From Bremia lactucae (lineage: Eukaryota > Oomycota > Peronosporomycetes > Peronosporales > Peronosporaceae), in NCBI RefSeq assembly GCF_004359215.1, contig NC_090612.1, positions 1,378,609-1,442,608 of the forward strand: 64,000 nucleotides of DNA. The letters run 5' to 3'. Below are positions 1 to 10,199 of the stretch, one piece after another; position 1 is the stretch's first letter, and every line of letters starts with the position of its first letter. The notes beneath the pieces are model-generated. The model saw nothing but the letters and a program-made list of their open reading frames with translations. It made no database searches and was not told the DNA's origin. Made by a program: the position numbers and the translations under genes.

Positions 1-2
1 TT

Positions 3-776
3 TGTGTGAAAAAGCCAAATGGTAAATGGCGCATTGTACATGCTTATAATAAGCTCAATGCTGTCACTATACGAGCACAAACCCCCATTCCTAGAAAGGG
101 TGTTCTTTAGAACAATATGGTGGGATGTACAATGTACAGTGCATTGGACGTAGTCGACATTTATTACCAACTGCTCATGCGAGCTAGCGATATCCCGCTT
201 ACAGCGATTAGCATCCCAAGCGGCATGTTATGGGAGTGGCTAGTTATGCTACAAGGGCTTTCCAACACCCCGGCAACATTTAATCGTCTAGTGACGCAAC
301 TGTTTTGCTCTAATTGAGATTATACACAGACTTATTTCGATGACATTTTTGTCCATAGTCGTGTGGAGCAGAGTCGGTCAGATATGGAAAACCATTTAGA
401 CCATTTGCGAGCAGTGCTCGAGTGTATGCCCACAAATAAATTGTATGTTAATGCACCTAAATGCATTTTTGGCGCAGACGTAATTCCTTTTTTAGGATGC
501 TTCATTGGAAAGCGAGGCCTTAGAGCGGATCCCGCTAAGGTAAAAGCCATAGTAGATTGGCAGATTCCTAAAAACCAAAAGGATTTGCGTAAGTGGTTGG
601 GTCTCGCCAATTATTTACACAAATATAGCGAAAATTACGCTGATATGGCTAGGCCATTATCTAATCTCCTTAAAAAGGATACAGAATGGTGCTGGACTAG
701 CACCGAAAATAATGCCTTTCGAGCAGTTAAGGATAATCTTATCCACCGATGCGTTAGCACGCAGGCCGGATTATGA
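3..776 (+). pseudogene. Family A Ty3/gypsy reverse transcriptase (copy A1)
   Basis: The frame opened at base 3 reads the RT fingers (CVKKPNGKWRIVHAYNKLN), the palm (MLWEWLVMLQGLSN) and the catalytic box YFDD at 333-344, then the thumb and tether (KYSENYADMARPLSNLL). This is the domain that copies element RNA into cDNA in the cytoplasmic particle. Two in-frame stops break it, TAG at 108-110 (a Gln codon in sister copies) and TGA at 315-317. The 5' part lies outside the window. At about 745 the sequence jumps from the RNase H start to its far end, so RNase H is deleted. Identification is secure and the copy is dead. Confidence 0.93.
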
Positions 777-2110
777 GCTTTCTCATTTAAGGACATCTTG
801 TCGCCTATTCCTGAATTAATCCGTCCGGCTTACGCCAAGGATGGACATATGTAGCTCTGCTACGAGCTTTAAAGAACTCTGATTCAGGTATTAAATTGCC
901 GGCACGTTTGCGTGCAAGGTTACATCGATTTTCTATCGATAACGACCTGATGCTTTATTAAACAGACATCGCGGACCCTCCGCGTGTCTTTGTTCCTCAT
1001 GATGAGAATTTGAAGTACCGAATCCTCTATGCAGGCACACAATACTGTCCTTGGTGGTCATCTCGGTAGAGAAAAGACCTACGCTCTATAAGCCAGAGTT
1101 ATTGGTGGCCCAAACTTTATAAATGGGTCAGCACATATGTTCGCACATGCGAACTTGCCAACGGGTTAAACCCTCGGCGCATGCTGCTGCGCCACTGGCG
1201 AGCCTTCCTGTGCCCAAAGGTTGTTGAGATTCCATTAGTATGGATTTCGTTTTCGGTCTACCGAAAGATTCAGCCGGTAACTCCGGCATAGTAGTCTTTG
1301 TTGACCGATTGAGCAAAATGGCTCACTTAGCGGTTGTGCCGGATTTCATTGATGGAAAAGGTACAGCTAAGCTGTTTATCGATCGCGTGTTTCGACAACA
1401 TGGTTTGCCAGTGGCAATTGTCTCTGATCGGGATCCCCGTTTCACGGGTAAATTCTGGAAATCAATTTTCCGAATGCTTGGCACGAGATTGGATATGTCC
1501 ACTGCAGACCATCCGCAGACCGATGGTCAAACTGACGTGTCAATCGCGTCATTGAAGACGTTTTCCGCAGCGTGTGCGCTCAGACACCAAAGCGCTGGAG
1601 CTCAATGCTCCAAGTGGTGGAGTTTGCGCTAAATAACGCTGTACATGCCTCTACAGGCTATACTCCGTTCTATGTAATCGGTCTTACCCACCCACGCGTT
1701 CCATTAACGATACCACTGCGTGGTTCAGAGCTTGGCGGGGGAGAATAAGCCGATAGGCTTGCTGATATCAGCCCTGTTACCGTTCGGAAACAAGTAAGCA
1801 AGTTTCTCGCGACGCGATTTAGTGTCTCAGGACATGTAAGGGATACGATGGCTGATAGCCAAGACAAACAAAAAAAACAAGCAGATGCCAACGGCAGAAG
1901 CTGTATTAATTCTTATACGGTCGGAGACCGAGTTTTACTAAACGCTAAAAATCTACCTACCAACTTGGTTTCCGCGGTCTTCAAGACCAAATTGCGCCCG
2001 CGCTTTTTTGGAGGATTCACGGTCGTGGCCAAGAATGGCCTAGCTTATACGCTAAACCTTCCTAGCAAGCTGCGTACACACCCAGTGCTCTTGAGTATGA
2101 ACATGCCGGC
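777..2110 (+). pseudogene. Family A integrase with zinc-binding and C-terminal parts (A1)
   Basis: After the RNase H deletion come the H2C2 zinc-binding region (about 1030-1170, with a 1-base insertion) and the integrase core. The core keeps catalytic Asp in MDFVFGLP (1243) and in SDRDPRF (1426). A 1-base deletion right after TDGQT (about 1522) shifts the frame and removes the catalytic Glu. The C-terminal DNA-binding part resumes at 1848 (MADSQDKQKKQ, then VGDRVLLNAKNL). Homology to sister copies ends near 2090 at LRTHPV, before the chromodomain. Integrase inserts the cDNA into the host chromosome, and this copy cannot. Confidence 0.92.
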
Positions 2111-2458
2111 AGCTATGGCTACCCTGCGCGTTCAGAAAAGGCAAAAATAAAGACACCAAACTGCTGTAACTGCCCTTTACAATTAATACTAAAAAAACAG
2201 GATATATCGATTTTTTAAATTGACAACAGCAACCAATACTACCACATCTCAACGAAGTTTTTTAGTTGAATATGTATTATACCCAAGTTTTCTTCCGACG
2301 ATATTGTATTCACGTCCGAACTCTACCTTCATTTATATTCGTAATGACCAATTAAGTCGCAGCAAACGAGATTTATTTTAGCCAATCGAAATGCCTCAAA
2401 CCTAGAAGGTGAGTTCAGCAAAAACCGAGGTGGTCGAGATATTACCGAATAAAATAAG
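2111..2458. other. Unassigned AT-rich stretch
   Basis: Between the broken A1 end and the TIR element I find no open frame with recognisable similarity and no LTR or tRNA signal. It is probably old flank or decayed repeat. Confidence 0.4.
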
Positions 2459-3118
2459 GGAGCTCCTATCCAGACCCCCCTTGCTAACTAACCCCCCTTA
2501 TTATCGACCTCTGTATTTATAAGAGTACTTCCGCAAGAATTCGTTAAGTAAATAATTTTATCATTAGCTAACCTCCTAAGATAAACTAAAATGCATGCGC
2601 AAGAGCACACCTTCGACCATTAGCGCCTATTTCCAGCTCGACTCCTTCGTTGTGCTCGATATGCTGCCCTTTCTTATCGATTGCTTTGTGACTTGCCAAA
2701 CAAGTGCGCGCTTTCGGCCTTTTTTACCTGTTAGAAACTGTTTATCTTACATCGCCGAGCAAAGCGAGCAAAACACGTGCCGACGGCAGTCACACCCAAC
2801 CCGTTACACTAATCACATGTAGATAAGTATGGTGTGTGGCTAGACAGATTTCCTAGAGTAATTAAGCGGGTGTGATGTACTAAAAGCCAAAAGGGCGATC
2901 TAAAGACGATTTTAAAGGAATAAATGTTGATTTTGACATGAAGTGGAATAAGTCATACAATGAAAATATTTTATGTGTAGTTATTACTCAATCACAACAA
3001 GCAGACGGTGAAGGGGTGTGGCAATGGTGTTGGCTATACCAGTTCCCTAAAAATATATGGAATATCTCTGAGGGCGTGCCGAGTTAGCAAAGGGGGGGGG
3101 TGTCCGGGTAGCAGCTCC
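2459..3118. mobile_element. Candidate non-autonomous TIR element (MITE-like)
   Basis: The left end GGAGCTCCTATCCAGACC (from 2459, continuing to TTGCTAAC at 2488) is mirrored by the right end, whose reverse complement from 3118 reads GGAGCTGCTACCCGGACA and also continues to TTGCTAAC at 3083. The two roughly 30-36 nt ends match imperfectly. The 660-bp interior has no coding similarity that I recognise. No clean target duplication is visible, so the superfamily is left open. Confidence 0.5.
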
Positions 3119-3164
3119 TTGAAAAAAAAATCATTTATTAATTTTACTTAAGAATTTCCAATAT

Positions 3165-3522
3165 TAATATACACGGTAATATCGTAACAGCAATGGGATA
3201 GTTCTGTTTGTTGGTTGATTTAAGTCGTCAAGTCAACCCCGTCAATCGCTAAACTAGACGCGCGAAAGGGTGGTAAGCAATGAGTATTTATGCATACTTG
3301 GATTATTATATAAGTCAGTTAAGAAGATTGCAATACGTAGAAACTTAATTTTATCAATACGGTTTCCCTATTTACCTGTTTTAAGCCTTGTTAGTATTGG
3401 TATTTCAGTTGCCTGCCAACAGTTCTTGGCAACTTTCTTAATACCTTCCTCTGCATGTCGTGCATATCGAGTACCTCACCTAGTGCAAGTCGGATAGTAC
3501 AAGCGAACGGTGCTTCGTTTCA
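3165..3522 (+). repeat. Degenerate family B 5' LTR (B1)
   Basis: The stretch weakly matches the better B LTR at 15083-15395. Shared patches include AAACTTAATT...AATACGGTTT, the CCTCTGCA(C/T)GT...TCGA block and the final CA before the primer site. The start near CACGGTAATATCGTAACA resembles the LTR start. It is strongly decayed, and the borders are good to about 20 bases. Confidence 0.55.
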
Positions 3523-3524
3523 CC

Positions 3525-3543
3525 TGGTAGCACTTCGTGGTCC
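3525..3543 (+). other. Primer binding site of B1
   Basis: TGGTAGCACTTCGTGGTCC lies 2 bases after the presumed LTR end. TGG matches the CCA end of a tRNA. The same TGGTAGCAC core is used by families A, C and D in this window, which supports the call. Confidence 0.65.
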
Positions 3544-3599
3544 GTTTAACGACCACGTAAGTACAACCCGACATAGTAATGTTGGTTAAAGGAGGAGGG

Positions 3600-4560
3600 A
3601 GCTTACACGCCGCTCATAAATGAGTAGCCTCGACTAGAAAGCGGTCGAACAAGTGAGTTCGGCCGTAGGCGGGATAGTTATTAGCGTCATGTTGTTCGCT
3701 CTGCAAAAATAAGGACAACATAAAGCTATCGCCGAGTTCATACAACGAAAACTCAATGTGGCCCGATAAAAGGATATCTTGCTTCGCCGACAAGGCTCTC
3801 AACATGCAGAACTGTAAAGAAATAAGGTGCTCAACAGTTGGAGCTGTTGATACAGCAGTCCATGCTGCTAGCGAGCCGACGTAAGCGCGTCAACCCGAAT
3901 GAAGATTTTAATACTTTTAAGTTCAATGCATTTGAAGGTGACTCCTTGTAAAGATACGTCGTCAAAGTTAGGTGATGCCATTGAAGCGTGTCGCATTATT
4001 GATGATGCGATGAAAGTAAACTTTGGCATGTTTAACTTGGCCTAACAGGTCAAATCTTGGGCCGTAGGGCTCAAGCTTCACGATTAATTGTATGGGGTTA
4101 TTAAAACCCGGCTGATACAAACATTTGAGGCGCCACGTGCGGTATTCAGGCAAGCGTGACATTCACGCTTACACCCAACATACAAACAACCTAGGGAGTT
4201 GTATCGCGAGCCATCCAACGGATTAGAGACATATTCGTCAAGTATTGTGGGTTCTCCCGTCAAGATCCACCTGTTTCACATCAAATTAGAGACGCTAGAT
4301 AAAGTGATCCCTATATCAGTACAGGAGGACTTCAGCCTGTCCAGGCTTCCATCCACTTTGATTGCTATCACCAACCGAGACGACAAGAAGTCAGAGGTCC
4401 AGAACCAATGGACCTCGGTTATCGCGAGCGCAAGAAACCTCAATCTTCAAATTACAAATAATTCCAACGACGCAATGTCTGTCAAAAAATGGGCAATACG
4501 GCTATGGGTGTAGTGCTCCACACCAGTGTCTAGAAACAATGAGCGAAACGATCACAATCT
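3600..4560 (+). pseudogene. Family B gag remnant (B1)
   Basis: This matches B2 gag at 15530-16450. The start has the near-palindromic GGTCGAACAAGTGAGTTCGG and the CTTCGCCGACAAGGCTCTCAACA block. The later frame (4199-4513) contains VKIHLFHIKLETLDKVI, close to the B2 gag C-terminus, followed by a decayed zinc-knuckle region near 4440-4510. Gag would form the particle shell. The middle of the frame (3880-4190) is scrambled, with 4000-4160 hard to align. Confidence 0.75.
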
Positions 4561-4639
4561 CTCGCAAGGTTCGTCGAATAACGGTCGGGGTCAGTAGGTG
4601 CGGAGCGCCCTACTGATCCAGCAATGTCAAGAGAATTTG

Positions 4640-5100
4640 CAGGTCTCTTGACGAAAAATGCTCCGCACATAACAAACATTGTGTGTAACTGCCCTTGGTG
4701 ATGAGGTTACACTTATCATCTTGAAAATCAAAGTGACAAATAACTTTTCACTTCGTTTTCAAGTTGATTGTGGGGCGTCAAAAACGTTTTTTCGAAGCCA
4801 GTCGCTGGAAGATTTTAGGCTCAAACTCGTTGAGCGCGATGTACCTCTAACGAGAATGACAGTGCGCCTTGCAATAGACGCATCTGTAACAGTAAAGCAA
4901 GGTGCAGTTTACACTCAATACACAATAAAGGGTAAATAAGAAAATGACGATTCCATTGTACTGAAGTCGGATGACAAATTTGATGTCATCCTGGGACAAC
5001 CAAGGCCCAGGAAGGACGAGCCATGCATAAATAGGCAGCATCGATTTGCATCGATACCTGTCCCTTGTTCATAAGATGGTTATCTGATGAAAGTCTTTGA
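4640..5100 (+). pseudogene. Family B aspartic protease (B1)
   Basis: The frame at 4679-4939 reads VDCGAS, the D-[ST/C]-G active-site loop, with flanking VTNNFSLRFQ and LTRMTVRLAIDASVTVK. A stop (TAA, 4937-4939) interrupts it, then DDKFDVILG (about 4970-4995) gives the second half of the fold. It corresponds to 16620-17081 in B2. The enzyme would cut the Gag-Pol polyprotein. Confidence 0.85.
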
Positions 5101-5740
5101 GCGTCCGCAACACAAGCGCGTGGAAGTATTGGATGTACTGCGAGTGAGTGCGATGGCCTCACTTGTAGTTCGGTCGTTAGCACGACTGCAGAAGACCTCA
5201 GTGTGACAACCTATCACACTGTGACAACCTATCACACTGTGACGTTGGATACCGACGTTGGTGCAAAAGCATAGGCCGAATCGAAGTTCGACCACACGAA
5301 AATGTCCTATCGGATCGAAACAAGGATGCTTGCTTAGAATGCAACAGCCAAGAAAGTCATTAAAAACTATCATTAAGAATCCTAGAAAATTCTAAGGCAG
5401 CTAAAAAAGGCTAATCCTAGATTGGCAGGAGAGTCGATCGAGAAGATTTAGCTGTGGCTGCGCCACCACAGCTCAAAGCAGTCGAGGGATATGCTCCCCA
5501 AATCAATACGGAAATAAATCCCGAAATACTAGAGAAAATAAGTCTCCAAGAAGCTGAGGAATCAGTCCCCATGGACCTTTGGAAATAAGTTCCAAGGAAC
5601 AAATTAAGACTTCAAATATCTTAGTAATCAACAGACAAGTGTAGGCGCTTGTACACTAGATCTAGTATCGCATCCGAAATTATCTTTGGATGTAGCTCAA
5701 TTGCCTACACTAGAGCCGAAACGGTTCTTGCGTGAAAGGT
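5101..5740 (+). pseudogene. Family B protease-RT linker (B1), truncated
   Basis: It matches the B2 linker at 17082-17640, for example the stretch GTAGGCGCTTGTACACTAGA and the following GCTCAATTGCCTACAC. Many stops are present. A perfect 18-bp tandem duplication lies at 5203-5238. The element is cut at about 5740, just before RT would begin. Confidence 0.7.
5203..5238 (+). repeat. Two-unit 18-bp tandem repeat
   Basis: GTGACAACCTATCACACT occurs twice back to back. The sister copy near 17155 has one diverged unit, so this is a local duplication. Confidence 0.9.
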
Positions 5741-5931
5741 CCACTCATTTGAGTGACCTTGAATGGAGAGCGATCGAACGAATGAATTCGGTCGTAGGTG
5801 GTCCAGCCGTTGGCGCATGCTACACACACTGGGAAGAGATGATTATCATGCGGCCATAGACTAAATTATACAACACGAAATCGACGGGGCCCGAGAGAAA
5901 GTAGCCTTGCTTCACCAGCAAGGCTTTCATC
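5741..5931 (+). pseudogene. Second family B gag 5' fragment
   Basis: The sequence jumps from the B1 linker back to a gag-leader-like piece with GATCGAACGAATGAATTCGG and CTTCACCAGCAAGGCTTTCA, as at 15530 and 15660. It ends at about 5931, where family A 3' sequence starts. It is a separate insertion or a rearranged piece of B1. Confidence 0.65.
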
Positions 5932-5974
5932 ACGCGAAGCCGCACTGGGGCTATAGATCCACCTAATACCACGT

Positions 5975-6510
5975 TTAGTGGTTGAAAGCGTCGTTTGACG
6001 CGAGTTGACCCTGAGCTTGGCGCTCAAAAACGTCAACGGCGTACAGGCAATCTTGCCGAAGAGGTACCTCAAACTCCCAAGAATTTTCAGAAGAGGGGTA
6101 CCCTAGCCACTTCACCAGATACTGGTATTGACCCTTACGACGACGTCGCTTTAAAAGCTTCTCCACATCAAACTGAAGGTCTCCTCGCGGATCAAGCAGC
6201 GCGGGAGGAAGCCGAAATTTCGGCGGAAGCATTTGATGCTCTACGGCACGAGGTGCAACTTCTTCTTGAGGTCCTTGCTCGGGTTGAGAGATTTTTTGAG
6301 ACGGTTCGGGACCGTCTTTCAACGCTGGAGCATCAACAGTCTCGTTTAGAGGGCCAGCTGGATATCCTGGTGAGGATGCAGCAATCGGCGGCACGACCGC
6401 CTTTCTCACCGCAAGCGCCTTCAAGTCCACGTGAGAAGGGTCCCAATATTGCTTAAGCAAGCCAACGTAGAACACTGGGTGTGTACGCAGCTTGCTAGAA
6501 AGGTTTAGCG
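5975..6510 (-). pseudogene. Family A integrase tail and chromodomain (A2)
   Basis: Read on the minus strand, AYTLNLSSKLRTHPVFYVG is the integrase C-terminal hallmark. A Pro/Gln/Glu-rich linker follows, then a chromodomain: FDVEKLLKRRRRKGQYQYLV, KWLGYPSSENSWEFE, VFERQ. Chromodomains of chromoviruses direct integration to marked histones. The frame is open for about 180 residues. The upstream junction at 6521 is an inversion breakpoint, and A2 ends at about 5932 with no 3' LTR. Confidence 0.92.
5995..6456 (+). CDS. Antisense ORF (aORF) C-terminal part of A2, heptad-rich, opposite the chromodomain
   Basis: An open plus-strand frame of 153 codons lies entirely opposite the minus-strand chromodomain and linker. 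Residues about 1-70 are charged and low in order (RVDPELGAQKRQRR). Residues about 75-125 look like a coiled coil (EVQLLLEVLARVERFFETV, then RLEGQLDILVRM). It ends ...KGPNIA, and the same frame and end position occur in A7 (56004-56006 stop). A frame upstream (5938-5994) continues the ORF but has a stop. Function is unknown. It could be an accident of antisense composition, but the same layout recurs in other families. Confidence 0.55.
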   Translation: MTRVDPELGAQKRQRRTGNLAEEVPQTPKNFQKRGTLATSPDTGIDPYDDVALKASPHQTEGLLADQAAREEAEISAEAFDALRHEVQLLLEVLARVERFFETVRDRLSTLEHQQSRLEGQLDILVRMQQSAARPPFSPQAPSSPREKGPNIA

Positions 6511-6520
6511 TATAAGCTGT

Positions 6521-6724
6521 AAGGGATCCGATGGCTGATAGCCAAGACAAATTAAAAGAACAAGCAGATGCCAAAGGCAGAAGCTGTATTAATTCTTATA
6601 TGGTCGGAGACCGAGTTTTACTAAACGCTAAAAATCTACCTTCCAACTTGGTTTCCGCGGTCTTCAAGACCAAATTGCACCCGCGCTCTATTGGACCATT
6701 TACGGTCGTGGCCAAGAAGGGCCT
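6521..6724 (+). other. Internal segment flipped within A2
   Basis: This 204-bp piece reads the integrase tail MADSQDKLKEQADAKGRSC to VVAKKGL on the plus strand, while the pol on both sides of it in A2 reads on the minus strand. Turning it round restores the order seen in A1 (1842-2045). The right junction carries about 43 bases of unmatched filler (6725-6767). Confidence 0.88.
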
Positions 6725-6767
6725 TCCGAATATGACAATTCTGACTCTTTTCACTCTTTATCGTGCC

Positions 6768-7810
6768 CTAAGACACTTAATCGCGTCGCGAGAAACTCGC
6801 TTACTTGTTTCCGAACGGTAACAGGGCTGATATCAGCAAGCCTATCGGCTTATTCTCCCCCGCCAAGCTCTGAACCACGCAGTGGTATCGTTAATGGAAC
6901 GCGTGGGTGGGTAATACCGATTACATAGAACGGAGTATAGCCTGTAGAGGCATGTACAGCATTATTTAACGCAAACTCCACCACTTGGAGCATTGAGCTC
7001 CAGCGCTTTGGTGTCTGAGCGCACACGCTGCGGAAAACGTCTTCAATGACGCGATTGACACGTCAGTTTGACCATCGGTCTGCGGATGGTCTGCAGTGGA
7101 CATATCCAATCTCGTGCCAAGCATTCGGAAAATTGATTTCCAGAATTTACCCGTGAAAGGGGTCCCGATCAGAGACAATTGCCACTGGCAAACCATGTTG
7201 TCGAAACACGCGATCGATAAACAGCTTAGCTGTACCTTTTCCATCAATGAAATCCGGCACAACCGCTAAGTGAGCCATTTTGCTCAATCGGTCAACAAAG
7301 ACTACTATGCCGGAGCTACCGGCTGAATCTTTCGGTAGACCGAAAACGAAATCCATACTAATGGAATCCCAACAACCTTTGGGCACGGGAAGGCTCGCCA
7401 GTGGCGCAGCAGCATGCGCTGAGGGTTTAACCCGTTGGCAAGTTCGCATGTGCGAACATATGTGCTGACCCATTTATAAAGTTTGGGCCACCAATAACTC
7501 TGGCTTATAGAGCGTAGGTCTTTTCTCTACCGAGATGACCACCAAGGACAGTATTGTGTGCCTGCATAGAGGATTCGGTACTTCAAATTCTCATCATGAG
7601 GAACAAAGACACGCGGAGGGTCCGCGATGTCTGTTTAATAAAGCATCAGGTCGTTATCGATAGAAAATCGATGTAACCTTGCACGCAAACGTGCCGGCAA
7701 TTTAATACCTGAATCAGAGTTCTTTAAAGCTCGTAGCAGAGCTACATATGTTCATCCTTGGCGTAAGCCGGACGGATTAATTCAGGAATAGGCGACAAGA
7801 TGTCCTTAAA
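6768..7810 (-). pseudogene. Family A integrase (A2)
   Basis: From 7810 downwards it reads the H2C2 region, QRVKPSAHAAAPLASLPVPK, MDFVFGLPKDSAG and the rest of the core. It shares with A1 the RNase H deletion, the extra base in the zinc region and the missing base after TDGQT that loses the catalytic Glu. It also has its own damage: SDRDPRF is disrupted near 7160. It continues to the inversion breakpoint near 6768. Confidence 0.92.
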
Positions 7811-8800
7811 TGAGAAAGCTCATAATCCGGCCTGCGTGCTAACGCATCGGTGGATAAGATTATCCTTAACTGCTCGAAAGGCATTATTTTCGGTGCTAGT
7901 CCAGCACCATTCTGTATCCTTTTTAAGGAGATTAGATAATGGCCTAGCCATATCAGCGTAATTTTCGCTATATTTGTGTAAATAATTGGCGAGACCCAAC
8001 CACTTACGCAAATCCTTTTGGTTTTTAGGAATCTGCCAATCTACTATGGCTTTTACCTTAGCGGGATCCGCTCTAAGGCCTCGCTTTCCAATGAAGCATC
8101 CTAAAAAAGGAATTACGTCTGCGCCAAAAATGCATTTAGATACATTGGCATACAATTTAATTTTGGGCATACACTCGAGCACTGCTCGCAAATGGTCTAA
8201 ATGGTTTTCCATATCTGACCGACTCTGCTCCGCACGACTATGGACAAAAATGTCATCGAAATAAGTCTGTGTATAATCTCAATTAGAGCAAAACAGTTGC
8301 GTCACTAGCCGATTAAATGTTGCCGGGGCGTTGGAAAGCCCTTGTAGCATAACTAGCCACTCCCATAACATGCCGCTTGGGATGCTAAATGCTGTAAGCG
8401 GGATATCGCTAGCTCGCATGAGCAGTTGGTAATAAATATCGACTACGTCCAATACACTGTGCATTGTACATCCCACCATATTGTTCTAAAGAACACCCTT
8501 TCTAGGAATGGGGGTTTGTGCTCCTATAGTGACAACATTGAGCTTATTATAAGCATGTACAATGCGCCATTTACCATTTGGCTTTTTCACACAAATTGTC
8601 GGTGTCGAATGAGGAGATTTGCTCTCTCGTACCATTCCAGCCTCGTGCTTAGCACGGAAGAAATCGTCAATGACGTCACACACCTCCCTTGGTAAAGGCC
8701 ATTGTCTTGTGACACAGTATTTGGTTCCCGGAACCAAGTCAATTTCATGACGAACACTTCTACTCGGAGGTAAAACAGATGGTGGATTATTACATACCAC
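7811..8800 (-). pseudogene. Family A reverse transcriptase (A2)
   Basis: Minus-strand RT from PPSVLPPSRSVRHEIDLVPG (8800 downward) through KPNGKWRIVHAYNKLN and LWEWLVMLQGLSNAP to the tether KYSENYADMARPLSNLL. It has the same Gln-to-stop (near 8489) and the same stop before YFDD (near 8280) as A1. RNase H is missing at the same junction (near 7850). It extends about 200 bases further 5' than A1, which is cut by the window edge. Confidence 0.93.
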
Positions 8801-8803
8801 ATC

Positions 8804-9360
8804 TTATAATTCCTTAATCAAGGAATAAAAGGGATCCGTAGGATCTTTAAGGATCGATGACCCATTTCGCGCACTAAGTGCAGCTTTTGTGTCATCAAGG
8901 ACAGCTTCGTCTAGAAGTGACGATGCGTTTAACTCCATTGTTGGTCGAATGACCACTATTTCAGATGAGTCGCCAGTCTTTAAGGCTTCGCCGCACTCAC
9001 CAATAGAAATTTCGTCTAGCTCTAAAAAGAGCATGTAACGAGGATATTACCGCAAGGCTTACTTCCCCCTCAATGTTACCGGTTACACTATTTACAAGCG
9101 TATGTAATTGCTCACTCGTATCACTTTGTGAGGTTATACACGCTTCGTGTCCATCCTGTCTTGGAGTGAAGACAATACGCCTCTTAAAAGCCGGGACATT
9201 CACGTCCCAGGGTTTTCCAGCCTGTATTGGTTTTATACAAGACATGGTGTCTAATTTGACATCCGACATGGGGTTAGGTAACTCAACTTCCCTATCCAGC
9301 GAACGTTTACGTGTCACTTCACGTGCATTAGAAGGGTTTGACCCAAATGCCTGGCGCCAA
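8804..9360 (-). pseudogene. Family A protease-RT linker (A2)
   Basis: Two overlapping minus frames (8997-9317 and 8804-9034) read SDTSEQLHTLVNSVTGN and then ISIGECGEALKTGDSSE, matching A7 at 58744-59073. A frameshift near 9010-9030 separates them. It is a family-specific spacer between protease and RT with no catalytic motif. Confidence 0.8.
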
Positions 9361-9365
9361 TAGTG

Positions 9366-9570
9366 TCACTTTGGCACTCAGTTGATGCCACCTCGGCCAC
9401 CATACTCGGTGGACTTAGACGTGCCACTGCGATCTCAGGGATATTGCACTTGAGTCCTGGCGAACCGCCAACGTGTCACTACTGACACTCAGTATGATGC
9501 CACCTCGGCCGACCATACTCGGTGGACTTAGACGTGCCACTCCACGTATCTCAGGGATATTGCACTCTTG
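9366..9570 (-). repeat. Two-unit ~105-bp repeat in the A2 linker
   Basis: Two copies of a block containing CACTCAGT(A)TGATGCCACCTC, the CGGTGGACTTAGACGTGCCA box and ATCTCAGGGATATTGCAC follow each other. A7 carries the same doubled block at about 59216-59440. On the coding strand it gives SPPSMVGRGGIILSVSSDT repeats. Confidence 0.85.
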
Positions 9571-10195
9571 ATGATTCGGCCTTAGGCCAACAATGCTTTC
9601 AGCATTTACTGAATCGTTATTATAACGAGTGTCACTCGACGGAGTACGTGCCGTAATACGTATTTCTGCTGAGTCGGGCTCAATATTAATGTTTTTAACA
9701 TTAGAGTTTACTAACTCAGACATGCCAATGTCTAAAACACTGACAGACGCATTCAATGATTCGCGCCAATAGCGCTTTTGCTGCCTAGCAAAGGTGGGTT
9801 CATGACTCTCCAAAACATTGCTAGGAACATTGCGCGCGGCGCCTAAGGTCTTAGACCTCCAATCGATCCATGGCTCATGGTGTTCTAACCAGGCCATACC
9901 AAGGATGAGATCATATCTCGAATCCAAATCAAGGACGAGACAGCGTTCCATACTGTCAAAGTCCAGAAACTTTATACCTAAGCTCAATGGAACTTTGGGA
10001 ACAGTGACACGAGTCCCAGTCGCTAAGCGAACGGTGATTGATTGTATCACCTTCAGGCGCTTTTAAGCGCCTCAACGTATTGTTGACTTCCTTCAGGGGA
10101 AAGGCGTCCAGCATAATTGCAAGACACTCCTGAGTCAATTAAAATTGCCCACGGCTTATCAAAGCCCTTTACAGTCGCTTGAACGACGAGCAAGC
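9415..10195 (-). pseudogene. Family A aspartic protease (A2)
   Basis: The active-site loop AILIDSGVSCNYAG is intact, with Asp near 10134-10136. After a frame change, an open 211-codon frame (10050-9415) carries TVRLATGTRVTVPK and SRYDLILGMAWLEHHEPW, the second half of a retropepsin fold, and then runs into the linker repeats. Protease would mature Gag-Pol. Confidence 0.88.
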
Positions 10196-10199
10196 CAGG

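Noticed and set aside
1128..1316. Minus-strand ORF repeated at 7280-7468 and 56783-56983
   Set aside because: It is the reverse complement of the integrase zinc-core border and recurs only because integrase recurs.
5203..5238. CRISPR-like direct repeats
   Set aside because: There are only two adjacent units without spacers, in a eukaryotic retrotransposon.
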